Below are positions 8,083 through 17,347 of a stretch of 64,000 nt of DNA, piece after piece (position 1 is the stretch's first letter; the number at the start of each line of letters is the position of its first letter). The notes below the pieces were generated by a model, which worked only from the letters and a program-made list of their open reading frames with translations, did no database searches and was not told where the DNA came from. Source of the DNA: JAKACA01 sp052143575 (lineage in GTDB: Bacteria > Actinomycetota > Acidimicrobiia > Acidimicrobiales > Bog-793). Location of the stretch: contig JBKQSP010000014.1 of assembly GCA_052143575.1 (NCBI GenBank), positions 100,550 through 164,549 on the forward strand, in the 5' to 3' direction. The position numbers and the translations under genes are program-made.

Positions 8083-9741
8083 GTGAGCGACGACGTGGCT
8101 GGTGACGCGAACTCGGGCAACTGGGACGAGTGGCGCCGACAATTCGAATCGTCGTCCATACGGAAAGTCGATTACGAGACGCTCTCGGGCGTCCCCCTCC
8201 AGCCGGTCTACGGGCCGGGCGACGAGCTGCCCGGTCTCTACCCCTACACGCGTGGCCCCTATGCGTCCATGTACCGGTCGAAGCTCTGGACGATGCGCCT
8301 CTTTGCCGGCTTCGGCACGGCGGAGGACACCAACGTTCGCTTCAAGGAGATCCTCCGCTCCGGGGGAGACGGCCTCTCGACTGCCTTCGACCTCCCCACC
8401 TTGATGGGACGCGACTCCGACGACCCCGAGTGCCTCGGCGAGGTCGGGCGCTGCGGCGTGGCGGTCGACACCCTGGCCGACGTGGAGGACCTCTTCGCCG
8501 GCATCGACCTCGCCGAGGTGACGACGTCCATGACGATCAACTCGCCGGCAGCGGTGCTGCTGGCGATGTACCTGGCGGCGGCCGAGAAGAACGGGACAGA
8601 GCGAGCACGGCTCGGCGGCACGATCCAGAACGACATCTTGAAGGAGTACCAAGCCCAGAAGGAGTACGTCTTCCCGCCGCGGCCCTCCGTGCGCATCGTC
8701 ACCGACATGATCCGTTACTGCTCGGCGGAGATGCCGAAGTGGCACACCGTGTCGGTCTCCGGCTACCACATCCGCGAAGCCGGCTCGACGGCCGCCCAGG
8801 AGCTGGCCTTCACGCTCGCCAACGGCTTTGCCTACGTGGAGGCCGCCGTGGCGGCCGGTCTCCCGGTGGACGAGTTCGCCCCCCGTTTGAGCTTCTTCTT
8901 CAACGCCCACCTCGACTTCTTCGAGGAGATCGCCAAGTATCGGGCGGCCCGGCGCATCTGGGCGCGTTGGCTGCGGGAGCGGTACGGGGCGGTGAGCGAA
9001 CGTTCGCTCCAGCTCCGCTTCCACACCCAGACGGCCGGCTGCTCGCTGACGGCGCAGCAGCCCGAGGTCAACATCGTCCGCACCGCCATCGAGGCCCTCG
9101 CCGGCGTCCTCGGCGGCACGCAGAGCCTGCACACGAATTCGATGGACGAGGTACTCGCCCTCCCGACCGAGAAGGCGGCTCGCATCGCTCTGCGGACCCA
9201 ACAAGTCATCGCCCACGAGATCGGCGTCACCCACGTCGCCGACCCGCTCGGCGGCTCGTACTTCGTCGAGGCGCTCACCGACGAGATGGAGCGCCGGGCG
9301 GAGGAGGTCTTCGCCCACCTCGACGAGCTCGGGGGCGGGTCGATCCTCGAGGGGGTCTACGCGGGCATCGAGGCCGGTTGGTTCCAGGGCGAGATCGCCC
9401 AGGCCGCTTACGACTACGAGCAGAAGGTCTCCTCTAACCGCCGCGTCGTGGTCGGTGTGACGGGCTACTTCGAGGGCAACGAGGAGGGGCCGCCCCCGAT
9501 CCTCCACATCGGCCAGGAGGTCGAGGAGCTGCAGAACAAGCGCCTTGCCGACGTCCGGTCGCGTCGCTCCGGTGAGGCCGTCACCGCTGCCCTCGACGAG
9601 GTTCGGGCGGTCGCATCCCAGCCCGACGCCAACCTCATGCCGGCGATCCACCGGGCCGTCCTCACCTATGCGACCGTCGGCGAGATCATGAACGCCCTCG
9701 CCGATGTCTTCGGCCGCTGGCACGAGACGGCGAGCATCTGA
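8083..9741 (+). CDS. Acyl-CoA mutase large subunit (methylmalonyl-CoA mutase family)
   Basis: This 552-residue protein is the substrate-binding TIM-barrel part of a coenzyme-B12-dependent acyl-CoA mutase. Family motifs include T-R-G-P-Y-A-S-M-Y near the N-terminus, G-T-I-Q-N-D-I-L-K-E, S-G-Y-H-I-R-E-A-G, H-T-Q-T-A-G-C-S-L-T and G-G-T-Q-S-L-H-T-N. The H-I-R-E-A-G segment has Arg where classical methylmalonyl-CoA mutases have Gln, so the substrate may be another acyl-CoA (for example isobutyryl- or ethylmalonyl-type). The C-terminal cobalamin-binding domain with its DxHxxG motif is absent and no separate small subunit is in this window, so the partner must be elsewhere. The GTG at 8083 was chosen because the upstream extension lies inside the VOC gene. 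Confidence 0.9.
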   Translation: MSDDVAGDANSGNWDEWRRQFESSSIRKVDYETLSGVPLQPVYGPGDELPGLYPYTRGPYASMYRSKLWTMRLFAGFGTAEDTNVRFKEILRSGGDGLSTAFDLPTLMGRDSDDPECLGEVGRCGVAVDTLADVEDLFAGIDLAEVTTSMTINSPAAVLLAMYLAAAEKNGTERARLGGTIQNDILKEYQAQKEYVFPPRPSVRIVTDMIRYCSAEMPKWHTVSVSGYHIREAGSTAAQELAFTLANGFAYVEAAVAAGLPVDEFAPRLSFFFNAHLDFFEEIAKYRAARRIWARWLRERYGAVSERSLQLRFHTQTAGCSLTAQQPEVNIVRTAIEALAGVLGGTQSLHTNSMDEVLALPTEKAARIALRTQQVIAHEIGVTHVADPLGGSYFVEALTDEMERRAEEVFAHLDELGGGSILEGVYAGIEAGWFQGEIAQAAYDYEQKVSSNRRVVVGVTGYFEGNEEGPPPILHIGQEVEELQNKRLADVRSRRSGEAVTAALDEVRAVASQPDANLMPAIHRAVLTYATVGEIMNALADVFGRWHETASI

Positions 9742-9755
9742 GCGATCGAGCGGCG

Positions 9756-10241
9756 GTGGCGAGATCGAGGGTCAGCGCCGGCTTGCTCCTGTATCGCCTC
9801 GGTCCCGGCGGGGGGCTCGAGGTCTTGATCGCCTTCCCGGGAGGGCCGATCTTTGCCCGCCGCGACGAGGGCTACTGGACCGTGCCGAAGGGTGAGTACG
9901 AACCGGAGGAGGAGCCGCTGTCCGCGGCGTGCCGCGAGTTCGCAGAGGAGCTCGGGAGCGCACCGCCCGAGGGCGAGCGCATCGACCTCGGCTCCATCAC
10001 CCAGAAGGGCGGCAAGGTCGTGCGCGCCTGGGCACTGGAAGGCGATCTTGACACCTCGACCGTCGTGAGCAACGAGTTCGAGATGGAATGGCCGCCCCGT
10101 TCGGGCACTCGTGCCCGCTTCCCCGAGATCGCCCGGGCGGAGTGGTTCGCCCCCGAGGAGGCCAGGCGCAAGCTCAAGGCAGCCCAGGTTCCCTTCCTGG
10201 ACCGCCTCGAGGCGGCGCTCCGCTCCGCCGGGCGCCTCTGA
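9756..10241 (+). CDS. Nudix hydrolase
   Basis: This 161-residue protein contains a full Nudix box around residues 46-68: a Gly, then the central Glu, then R-E-F-A-E-E-L-G. It would hydrolyse a nucleoside-diphosphate-linked compound using Mg2+. The segment before the box, W-T-V-P-K-G-E-Y, and the C-terminal P-F-L-D-R-L resemble small actinobacterial Nudix proteins of the DUF-like (di)NTP or diadenosine-polyphosphate type; the substrate cannot be assigned. The GTG start at 9756 lies 14 bp after the mutase gene, in the same direction. Confidence 0.88.
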   Translation: MARSRVSAGLLLYRLGPGGGLEVLIAFPGGPIFARRDEGYWTVPKGEYEPEEEPLSAACREFAEELGSAPPEGERIDLGSITQKGGKVVRAWALEGDLDTSTVVSNEFEMEWPPRSGTRARFPEIARAEWFAPEEARRKLKAAQVPFLDRLEAALRSAGRL

Positions 10242-10285
10242 GGCCCGCCGTCACCTCTCGGCACACAGCGCTACCGTTGGTCGGC

Positions 10286-10870
10286 GTGAAACAGGAACAT
10301 GTTTCAATTGCCACCGAGCTGCGCGGTACCCAGCAGGCGCGGCGCCGCCGCGTGATGGAGGCGGCCATGTCCCTTGCTTCAGAAGGCGGATACGAGGCCG
10401 TGCAGATGCGCGACGTCGCCGAACGAGCGGACGTCGCCCTCGGCACCGTCTACCGGTATTTCAACTCGAAGGACCACTTGCTGGCGGCGTCGCTCGTGTA
10501 CTGGAACGACCAGCTCGCCGACGTGCTGCGGGACGCCCCGGTCACGGGCGGCGACGCCGCCCAACGCGTCGCCAACCTGCTGGAGCGCTCCATGCGGGCG
10601 ATGAGCCGGCAGCCTCGGCTCGTGGCCGCCCTGCTGGCGGCCATGTCCTCGCTCGAGCCGGGCGTGACCGAATGCCGCGAGCGCGTGGCCACGACGATGG
10701 AAGGCCTCATGGTGCGAGCCGCCGGCGACGGTGCCCCGCCCGACATCGCCGAGCGCACCCGCATCCTCGGGCACGTCTGGAACTCGGCCCTGCTCAGCTG
10801 GATCCACGGCACGCTCGACAGTCGCAGGGCCGTGGCGGATCTCGAGGTCGCCTGCCGGCTCCTGCTCTGA
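10286..10870 (+). CDS. TetR-family regulator, KstR-like
   Basis: This 194-residue TetR repressor has an N-terminal HTH (about residues 20-65) containing G-G-Y-E-A-V-Q-M-R-D-V-A and G-T-V-Y-R-Y-F-N-S-K. That is close to mycobacterial KstR, which represses cholesterol and lipid catabolism genes and is released by CoA thioesters of steroid side chains. The C-terminal ligand domain is present. The flanking genes (acyl-CoA dehydrogenase, DUF35, Ltp-like proteins, ferredoxin) match KstR-controlled functions, and a KstR-type palindrome lies between the divergent target genes. A second such site overlaps codons 3-7 here, suggesting autoregulation. The GTG at 10286 is the likely start; a later start would place that site in the leader. 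The ligand is inferred. Confidence 0.85.
   Translation: MKQEHVSIATELRGTQQARRRRVMEAAMSLASEGGYEAVQMRDVAERADVALGTVYRYFNSKDHLLAASLVYWNDQLADVLRDAPVTGGDAAQRVANLLERSMRAMSRQPRLVAALLAAMSSLEPGVTECRERVATTMEGLMVRAAGDGAPPDIAERTRILGHVWNSALLSWIHGTLDSRRAVADLEVACRLLL
10293..10306. promoter_or_regulatory. KstR-type operator overlapping the regulator start
   Basis: The 14 bases aggAACatGTTtcA fit the mycobacterial KstR consensus TnnAACnnGTTnnA at every fixed position except the first T. The site lies 7 bp after the GTG start of the KstR-like gene, so binding there would block its own transcription or early elongation. Binding is inferred. Confidence 0.5.
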
Positions 10871-10873
10871 GTC

Positions 10874-10914
10874 GCCGGCGGCCTCGCCGGTCTGGCGGTG
10901 TCGTGGCCGCCGGC
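10874..10914. terminator. Stem-loop between convergent genes
   Basis: A perfect 10-bp GC-only inverted repeat (GCCGGCGGCC at 10874-10883 and GGCCGCCGGC at 10905-10914) with a 21-base loop fills the gap between the convergent regulator and acyl-CoA dehydrogenase genes. It has no T-run. A bidirectional terminator is plausible. Confidence 0.45.
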
Positions 10915-12078
10915 TCAGCGTCCGGCGGCGCGGGCTTCTGCCCAGGACTTGCCCGCCTCGACGTCGCTCTCGTGCGGCAGGCCGAGCACCCGCTCGGCGA
11001 TGATGTTTCGCTGCACCTGCGAGGTCCCGCCGCCGATCGTCAGGGCGGGGGCAAAGAGGTACCCGTAGGCCCAGGTGGCGTTTCCATCCCCGAACGGGGC
11101 GGCATCGGCCAGCATCCCGGCGGCGCCGCAGAGATCCTTTGCGAGCGCCATGATCTCCTGGCCGTGGTCGTCGGCGAGCGCCTTGCGGAGGGAGGCCTCC
11201 GGCCCGGGGGAACGACCGGCCAGCGTGGCGACGAGCGTCCGCAGCCGGATGAGGCGGAGCGTCTCGGCGTGGATGTAGAGCTGCGCCAGGCGCTGACGCA
11301 GCTGGGCGTCGGCGCAGCCGCCGGAGCGGCGGACGAGTTCCACGAGATCATTTGCCGTCGGCCCGCGACCCCAGAGGGCACCCTCTCCCGAGAGCGAGAC
11401 GCGCTCGTTGCCGAGGGTGACTTTCGCCAAGGCCCAACCGGCGTTCTCCTCCCCCACGCGGTTGGCGACCGGGATGCGCACTTCGTCGAGGAACACCTCG
11501 TTGAAGTTGTGCGCCCCCGTCATCTCGACGATGGGGCGCACGGTGACGCCGGGGGCGTCCATCGGGCAGATGAGGTACGTGATGCCGTGGTGCTTTTGGG
11601 CCGCCGGGTCGGTGCGGCAGATGAGAATGCCGAAGGCGGCCGCGTGGGCATACGAGGTCCAGATCTTCTGGCCGTTCACGACATAGGTGTCGCCGTCCCG
11701 TGTCGCCCTCGTCGAGAGGTTGGCGAGATCTGATCCGGCGTCCGGCTCGGAGAAGAGCTGGCACCAGATCTCCTCGCCGGCGAGCAACGGGAGCAGGTAG
11801 CGCTGCTTCTGCTCCACTGTGCCCGCATGGATGATCGTCGGTCCCGCCCAGCCGATCCCGATGGCGTTGTCGGGCCGTCGCACCCCGGCACGGCGGAGCT
11901 CGTCGTCGATGACGAGCTGATGGATCGGGTCGGCTCCGAGGCCCCAGGGCTGTGGCCAGTGCGGGGCGACGTAGCCCGCCTCGGCGAGCTGGCGGCCCGA
12001 CGGGCTCGGGTGTGACTCGAGCCATGCCCGCACGGCCCCCCGCCGCGGATCGTCCTCACCGGGCAGCGACAGGTCCAT
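10915..12078 (-). CDS. Acyl-CoA dehydrogenase
   Basis: This 387-residue flavoenzyme of the acyl-CoA dehydrogenase family introduces an alpha-beta double bond into an acyl-CoA thioester. It shows F-S-E-P-D-A-G-S-D-L-A (FAD and substrate contact), N-G-Q-K-I-W-T-S, and the C-terminal G-G-G-T-S-Q-V-Q-R-N-I-I-A-E-R-V-L-G-L-P signature. The general style resembles the mycobacterial FadE proteins of steroid side-chain and ring degradation, which often work as alpha2beta2 pairs; only one FadE is visible here. It is transcribed divergently from the DUF35-Ltp operon, with a KstR-type palindrome 94 bp upstream, so it is probably induced together with that operon. Confidence 0.92.
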   Translation of the reverse strand: MDLSLPGEDDPRRGAVRAWLESHPSPSGRQLAEAGYVAPHWPQPWGLGADPIHQLVIDDELRRAGVRRPDNAIGIGWAGPTIIHAGTVEQKQRYLLPLLAGEEIWCQLFSEPDAGSDLANLSTRATRDGDTYVVNGQKIWTSYAHAAAFGILICRTDPAAQKHHGITYLICPMDAPGVTVRPIVEMTGAHNFNEVFLDEVRIPVANRVGEENAGWALAKVTLGNERVSLSGEGALWGRGPTANDLVELVRRSGGCADAQLRQRLAQLYIHAETLRLIRLRTLVATLAGRSPGPEASLRKALADDHGQEIMALAKDLCGAAGMLADAAPFGDGNATWAYGYLFAPALTIGGGTSQVQRNIIAERVLGLPHESDVEAGKSWAEARAAGR

Positions 12079-12171
12079 GGCGAACGGTAGCCCGAGAGAC
12101 GGCGGAGCTGCCGCACAGCGGCCGGCGCCGCCGCCGAGCGGCCGCAGCGCCAGGCCGGCGTCACCGGCACG

Positions 12172-12193
12172 AAACTAGAATCTGTTCTAGTTT
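12172..12193. promoter_or_regulatory. KstR-type operator between divergent catabolic genes
   Basis: A perfect palindrome with 9-bp arms, aaactagaa and ttctagttt, is separated by tctg. Its core tagAATctGTTctA matches the KstR consensus TnnAACnnGTTnnA with one change (AAT for AAC). It ends 6 bp before the ATG of the DUF35 gene and also faces the acyl-CoA dehydrogenase promoter. The internal TAGAAT could serve as a -10 element, which would leave the DUF35 message with a very short leader and no ribosome binding site. Regulation is inferred. Confidence 0.7.
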
Positions 12194-12199
12194 TTCCGC

Positions 12200-13168
12200 A
12201 TGGAGCTGCTGCGGGCGCACCACGTGAGCGAGTACCCGTACCACCGCTCGGTGGGAGCGGTGTTGGGGGGTTTCTTCTCGGGTTTGCGCGACGGGCGCAT
12301 CGAAGGCGTGCGAGGCGACGGGGGCCGCGTGATCGTCCCTCCGACCGAGTACGACCCGCTCTCGGCGATGCCGACGGGCGAGAGCGTGACGGTGAGCGAC
12401 GTCGGTACGGTCACGACCTGGTGCTGGGTCGCCCATCCGCTGCCGCACCATCTGCTCGACCGCCCGTTCGCCTTTGCCCTCGTCATGCTGGACGGCGCCG
12501 ACACGGCTCTTCTGCACTACGTCGACGCCAGGTCGATGGAGGCCATGTCGACGGGCATGCGGGTGCGGGCCGTCTGGCGGGCCGAACGGCACGGCCACAT
12601 CTGCGACATCGCCGCCTTCGTGCCCGAGGCCGAGGCGGGCGACGGCCTCGTGCCCCGCAACACGGCCGAGCTGGACGAGCCGGTCCCTCCCGTCAGCCAG
12701 ATCGTCACCCCCATCCGGCTGGAGTACGACGTCACGGCCGGCCACGCTCAGTCGGCGTTCCTGCGGGGGCTCGTGGACGGCAGGTTCCTCGGCCGGCGTT
12801 GCCCGGTGTGCCACAAGGTCTACCTCCCGCCGAGAGGGGCCTGCCCGACCGACGGCGTGCCCACGACCGATCTCGTCGAGTGCGGGCAGCGCGGTGTCGT
12901 GACAACGTTCTGCATCGTCAACGTGCCGTTTCGAGGCCAGGCGATCGAGCTGCCGTACGTGTGCGCCCAGGTGCTGCTCGACGGCGCCGACATCCCCTTC
13001 ATGGCCCTGATCCAGGAGTGCGCGGCGGCGGACGTGCGAATGGGCATGCGTGTCGAGGCCGTCTGGCGGGAGCCGGCGGATCGCCTGCCGAGCCTCGAAT
13101 CGCTCAAGCACTTCCGGCCGAGCGGCGAGCCGGACGCCCCCTACGAGTCCTTCAAGGCTCATCTCTAG
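12200..13168 (+). CDS. Tandem DUF35 OB-fold / zinc-ribbon protein (Rv3521-like)
   Basis: This 322-residue protein has two DUF35 (ChsH2-C-like) copies. The first (about residues 15-145) lacks zinc-ribbon cysteines. The second (about 175-305) keeps them as C-P-V-C-H-K then A-C-P-T-D-G, followed by an OB fold. Such proteins partner thiolase-fold Ltp enzymes, as ChsH2 does with the Ltp2 aldolase in steroid side-chain cleavage. Size, tandem layout and the two following thiolase-like genes match the Rv3521-ltp4-ltp3 run of Mycobacterium. It starts 6 bp after a KstR-type palindrome and no ribosome binding site precedes the ATG, so a leaderless or very short-leader message is likely. The reaction is unproven. 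Confidence 0.85.
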   Translation: MELLRAHHVSEYPYHRSVGAVLGGFFSGLRDGRIEGVRGDGGRVIVPPTEYDPLSAMPTGESVTVSDVGTVTTWCWVAHPLPHHLLDRPFAFALVMLDGADTALLHYVDARSMEAMSTGMRVRAVWRAERHGHICDIAAFVPEAEAGDGLVPRNTAELDEPVPPVSQIVTPIRLEYDVTAGHAQSAFLRGLVDGRFLGRRCPVCHKVYLPPRGACPTDGVPTTDLVECGQRGVVTTFCIVNVPFRGQAIELPYVCAQVLLDGADIPFMALIQECAAADVRMGMRVEAVWREPADRLPSLESLKHFRPSGEPDAPYESFKAHL

Positions 13169-13195
13169 GATCCCGAGGAGACCCGGAGGTGACCG

Positions 13196-14280
13196 ATGAG
13201 CCGTGACGTCGCCGTCGTCGCCTTCGCCCAGACGCCCATGGTGCGCCGGGTCGAGGACGCCAACGAGGTCGAGCTCGTGATGCCCGTCGTGACGGAGGTT
13301 CTCCGGGCGACGGGTCTCGGGATCGCCGACATCGGCGTGACCGTCTCGGGTTCGACCGACTACCTGATGGGGGTGCCCTTCAGCTTCGTGGGCGCCCTCG
13401 ACGCCGTCGGTGCCTGGCCGCCGATCGAGGAGAGCCACGTCGAGATGGACGGCGCTTTCGCCCTCTACGAGGCCTGGGTGCGCCTGCAGCTCGGCGACAT
13501 CGACTCGGCCCTCGTGTACTGCTTCGGCAAGTCCTCGCCGAGCGCATCGCTCGCCGAGCTGCTCACCTTGCAGCTCGACCCCTACGTCATGGCACCTCTC
13601 TGGCCGGACGCCCTCTCGGTGGCGGCGTTGCAGGCCCGCGCCGGGCTCGACGCCGGCCTCTACACCGAAGCGGACATGGCCGCCGTGGCCGCCCGGAGCA
13701 GGGCGGCGGCCGCCTCCAACGTCTTCGCCCAGCTGAAGGGCTCACCCCCCGCAGAGGCCCTCTTGCAGGAGCCGTACCTCGTCGCCCCGTTGCGGCGTCA
13801 CGACTGCCCACCGGTGAGCGACGGCTCGGCCGCCGTCATCCTCGCCGCCGGCGACACCGCCCGCCGCCTCGCCTCGAGGCCCGCTTGGATCCGCGGCATC
13901 GACCACCGCATCGAAACCCACTCGCTCGGCGCCCGCGACCTCACCACCTCGCCCTCGACGGTGGCAGCCGCCCGGGGAGCGGGCGCCTTCGGCCAAGAGG
14001 CGGGCGGCGTCCCTACGGCCGGCGTCGACGTCGCCGAGCTGCATGCCCCCTTCAGCCACCAGGAGCTGATCTTGCGCGCCGCCCTCGGCCTTCCCGACGA
14101 CGTCTCGGTCAACCCGTCGGGGGGAGCGCTCGCTGCGAATGCACTCATGGTCGCCGGCCTCGTCCGCATCGGCGAGGCGGCCGCCCGCATCTCGTCGGGT
14201 GAGGCCCACCGGGCGCTGGCGCACGCCACCTCGGGGCCGTGCCTGCAACAGAACCTCGTCTGCCTGCTGGAGGGGGAGTG

Positions 14281-14281
<1 letters not shown>
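13196..14281 (+). CDS. Thiolase-fold lipid-transfer-like protein (Ltp4-like)
   Basis: This 361-residue protein has a thiolase/SCP-x N-terminal fold. The nucleophile-loop region reads V-Y-C-F-G-K-S-S-P-S, so a Cys is near the expected place but in an altered context. The usual C-terminal G-G-x-x-x-G-H-P histidine motif is replaced by N-P-S-G-G-A-L-A-A-N, without His. The last motif, H-A-T-S-G-P-C-L-Q-Q-N, carries a Cys in place of the usual glycine-rich loop. This degeneracy suggests an aldolase-type or non-catalytic subunit, not a classical thiolase. It lies 27 bp after the DUF35 gene and its TGA shares a base with the next ATG, indicating a tight operon. Confidence 0.8.
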
Positions 14282-15459
<1,178 letters not shown>

Positions 15460-15594
15460 GCATCGGTCGCCTGGAGCCAGCCCTCGGCTCTGGGTTTCTT
15501 GCCGTTTTCGACCGGAACGGTCGGCCGGGGTCGGCCGACGCCGTCCCCGGCCCGTACCATGGCGTTGACGCCGAGCCGATCAGGAGGGCCTCGT

Positions 15595-15786
15595 ATGCGA
15601 GTCATCGTCGACTACGACCTGTGCGAGTCAAATGCCATCTGCATGGGGATCCTCCCCGAGGTCTTCGAGGTGCGCGACGACGACTTCCTGTACGTGCTGA
15701 ACGAGCACCCGCCCGAGGAGCTGCGCGGCAAGGTGATGGAGTGTGTGAGGTCCTGCCCGAAGCAAGCGATCTCGGTCGAGGAGTGA
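15595..15786 (+). CDS. 3Fe-4S type ferredoxin
   Basis: This 63-residue ferredoxin has the cysteine pattern C-E-S-N-A-I-C near the N-terminus and C-V-R-S-C-P near the C-terminus. Spacing is that of the CxxHxxC...CP ferredoxins that feed cytochromes P450, with Asn in place of His at the variable position, so a 3Fe-4S cluster is expected. The mycobacterial KstR regulon contains similar ferredoxins. The ATG at 15595 is preceded by AGGAGG at 15582-15587 with 7-bp spacing; longer readings lack such a site. Its TGA overlaps the gltX GTG (GTGA), an unusual link between a redox carrier and a tRNA synthetase. The electron partner is not in the window. Confidence 0.88.
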   Translation: MRVIVDYDLCESNAICMGILPEVFEVRDDDFLYVLNEHPPEELRGKVMECVRSCPKQAISVEE

Positions 15787-17273
15787 GCGCCGAGGCGGCG
15801 CTCCCGTCCCGGCCCGTCCGGGTCCGCATCGCCCCGTCGCCGACCGGCTACTTCCACGTGGGCGGGGCGAGGACCGCCCTCTACAACTGGTGCGTCGCCC
15901 GCCAGAGTGCCGGCACCTTCATCCTGCGCATCGAGGACACCGACCGGGAGCGCCACCAGGAGGAGCAGTACGAGGGGATCCTGGAAGCCCTCCGCTGGCT
16001 CGCCATCGACTGGGACGAGGGCCCCTACCGCCAGTCGGAGCGGGGTGCCATCTATCAGGCGACCCTCGACCAGCTGTGGGAGGGCGGTCACCTCTACGCC
16101 TGCGAGTGCACCCGCCAAGAGGTGGAGGCGCGTACGAAGGGCCGCCCGACGCCCGGCTACGACGGCTTCTGCCGCCACCGCGGGCTCGAGCGCGGGCCCG
16201 GGCGGGCGTTGCGCTTCGCCGTTCCGGACGAGGGCGTCACCGTGGTTCATGACCTCGTCCGTGGCGACGTCGAGTTCGCCAACGAGACGATCGAGGACTT
16301 CGTCGTGGCGCGGTCGAACGGGGAGCCCCTCTTCGTGCTCGCCGTCGTGGCCGACGACCGCGACATGGCCATCAGCCACGTCATCCGTGCCGAGGAGCAC
16401 CTCCCGACGACTCCGAAGGCCGTCCTCATCTGGGAGGCGCTGAATGCCCGGGCGCTCGCCACCGGCAGCGGCGCCGTCTTGCCGCTGCCTCACTTCGCCC
16501 ATCTGCCCGTGCTCGTCAACGAGAGCCGTCAGAAGATCTCCAAGCGGCGCGACCGGGTAGCGATCGAGGACTACCGGGCGGAGGGGTACTTGCCCGAGGC
16601 GATCGGCAACTACCTGGCGTTGCTCGGCTGGAGCTTCGAGGATGGGCGGGAGTTCTTCACGCGCCACGAGCTCGTGGAGGCCTTCCGGCTGGAGGACGTC
16701 AACCACTCGCCTGCCTTCTTCGACATCCAGAAGCTCCAGCACTTCAACGGCGTCTACATCCGCCAGCTGAGCGACGAGGAGTTCACACAGCGGTGCCGGA
16801 CCTGGGCGGCCGAGACGGCCGACCCGCTCGGCACGGACCTCTACGACACGCCGGCATGGTCACTGCTCGCCCCCCTCGTGCGTGAGCGGGTGGGCATCTT
16901 GAGCGACGTGCCCGGTTACGTGGCCTTTCTCTTTGCCGGCGAATTCGTCGTGGACGGGGCCTCCTTCGCCAAGGCCGTGGCGGGCGACGAGACCGCCGGC
17001 TCGATCCTTGCAGCGGTACGAAGCGGCTTCGAAGAGCTGGGCGATGACGGCTGGGAAGCGACGACGCTGAAGGAGATACTGACTGCGGTGGCCGAGGCGC
17101 ACGACCGCAAGCTCGGCAAGGCGCAGGCGCCGGTGCGGGTGGCGACCCTCGGGCGCTCGGTCGGCCTCCCGCTCTTCGAGTCCCTCCAGGTGCTCGGGCG
17201 AGCAGAGACGTTGCGCCGCCTCCGCCACGCCCTCGACCGGCTGCTGCCGCCTAATGTGGGCGCGCACGCCTGA
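15783..17273 (+). CDS. gltX: Glutamyl-tRNA synthetase
   Basis: This 496-residue class I synthetase charges tRNA-Glu (and in organisms with GatCAB also tRNA-Gln). The HIGH-like motif is in P-S-P-T-G-Y-F-H-V-G at residues 13-22. The KMSKS-like motif is K-I-S-K-R near residue 250, and the R-I-E-D-T-D-R-E-R segment is also characteristic. The C-terminal anticodon-binding helices are complete. The GTG at 15783 overlaps the ferredoxin stop by four bases; a much longer reading exists but runs out of frame through the Ltp3-like gene. tRNA-Gln and hisS follow downstream. Confidence 0.97.
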   Translation: MSAEAALPSRPVRVRIAPSPTGYFHVGGARTALYNWCVARQSAGTFILRIEDTDRERHQEEQYEGILEALRWLAIDWDEGPYRQSERGAIYQATLDQLWEGGHLYACECTRQEVEARTKGRPTPGYDGFCRHRGLERGPGRALRFAVPDEGVTVVHDLVRGDVEFANETIEDFVVARSNGEPLFVLAVVADDRDMAISHVIRAEEHLPTTPKAVLIWEALNARALATGSGAVLPLPHFAHLPVLVNESRQKISKRRDRVAIEDYRAEGYLPEAIGNYLALLGWSFEDGREFFTRHELVEAFRLEDVNHSPAFFDIQKLQHFNGVYIRQLSDEEFTQRCRTWAAETADPLGTDLYDTPAWSLLAPLVRERVGILSDVPGYVAFLFAGEFVVDGASFAKAVAGDETAGSILAAVRSGFEELGDDGWEATTLKEILTAVAEAHDRKLGKAQAPVRVATLGRSVGLPLFESLQVLGRAETLRRLRHALDRLLPPNVGAHA

Positions 17274-17347
17274 GGACCGATTGGGTGCGGCGCCGGTGAG
17301 CGGGCACGACCGATCGAGCTTTCGGCGTGCGGAGGGAGCGAGGATCA

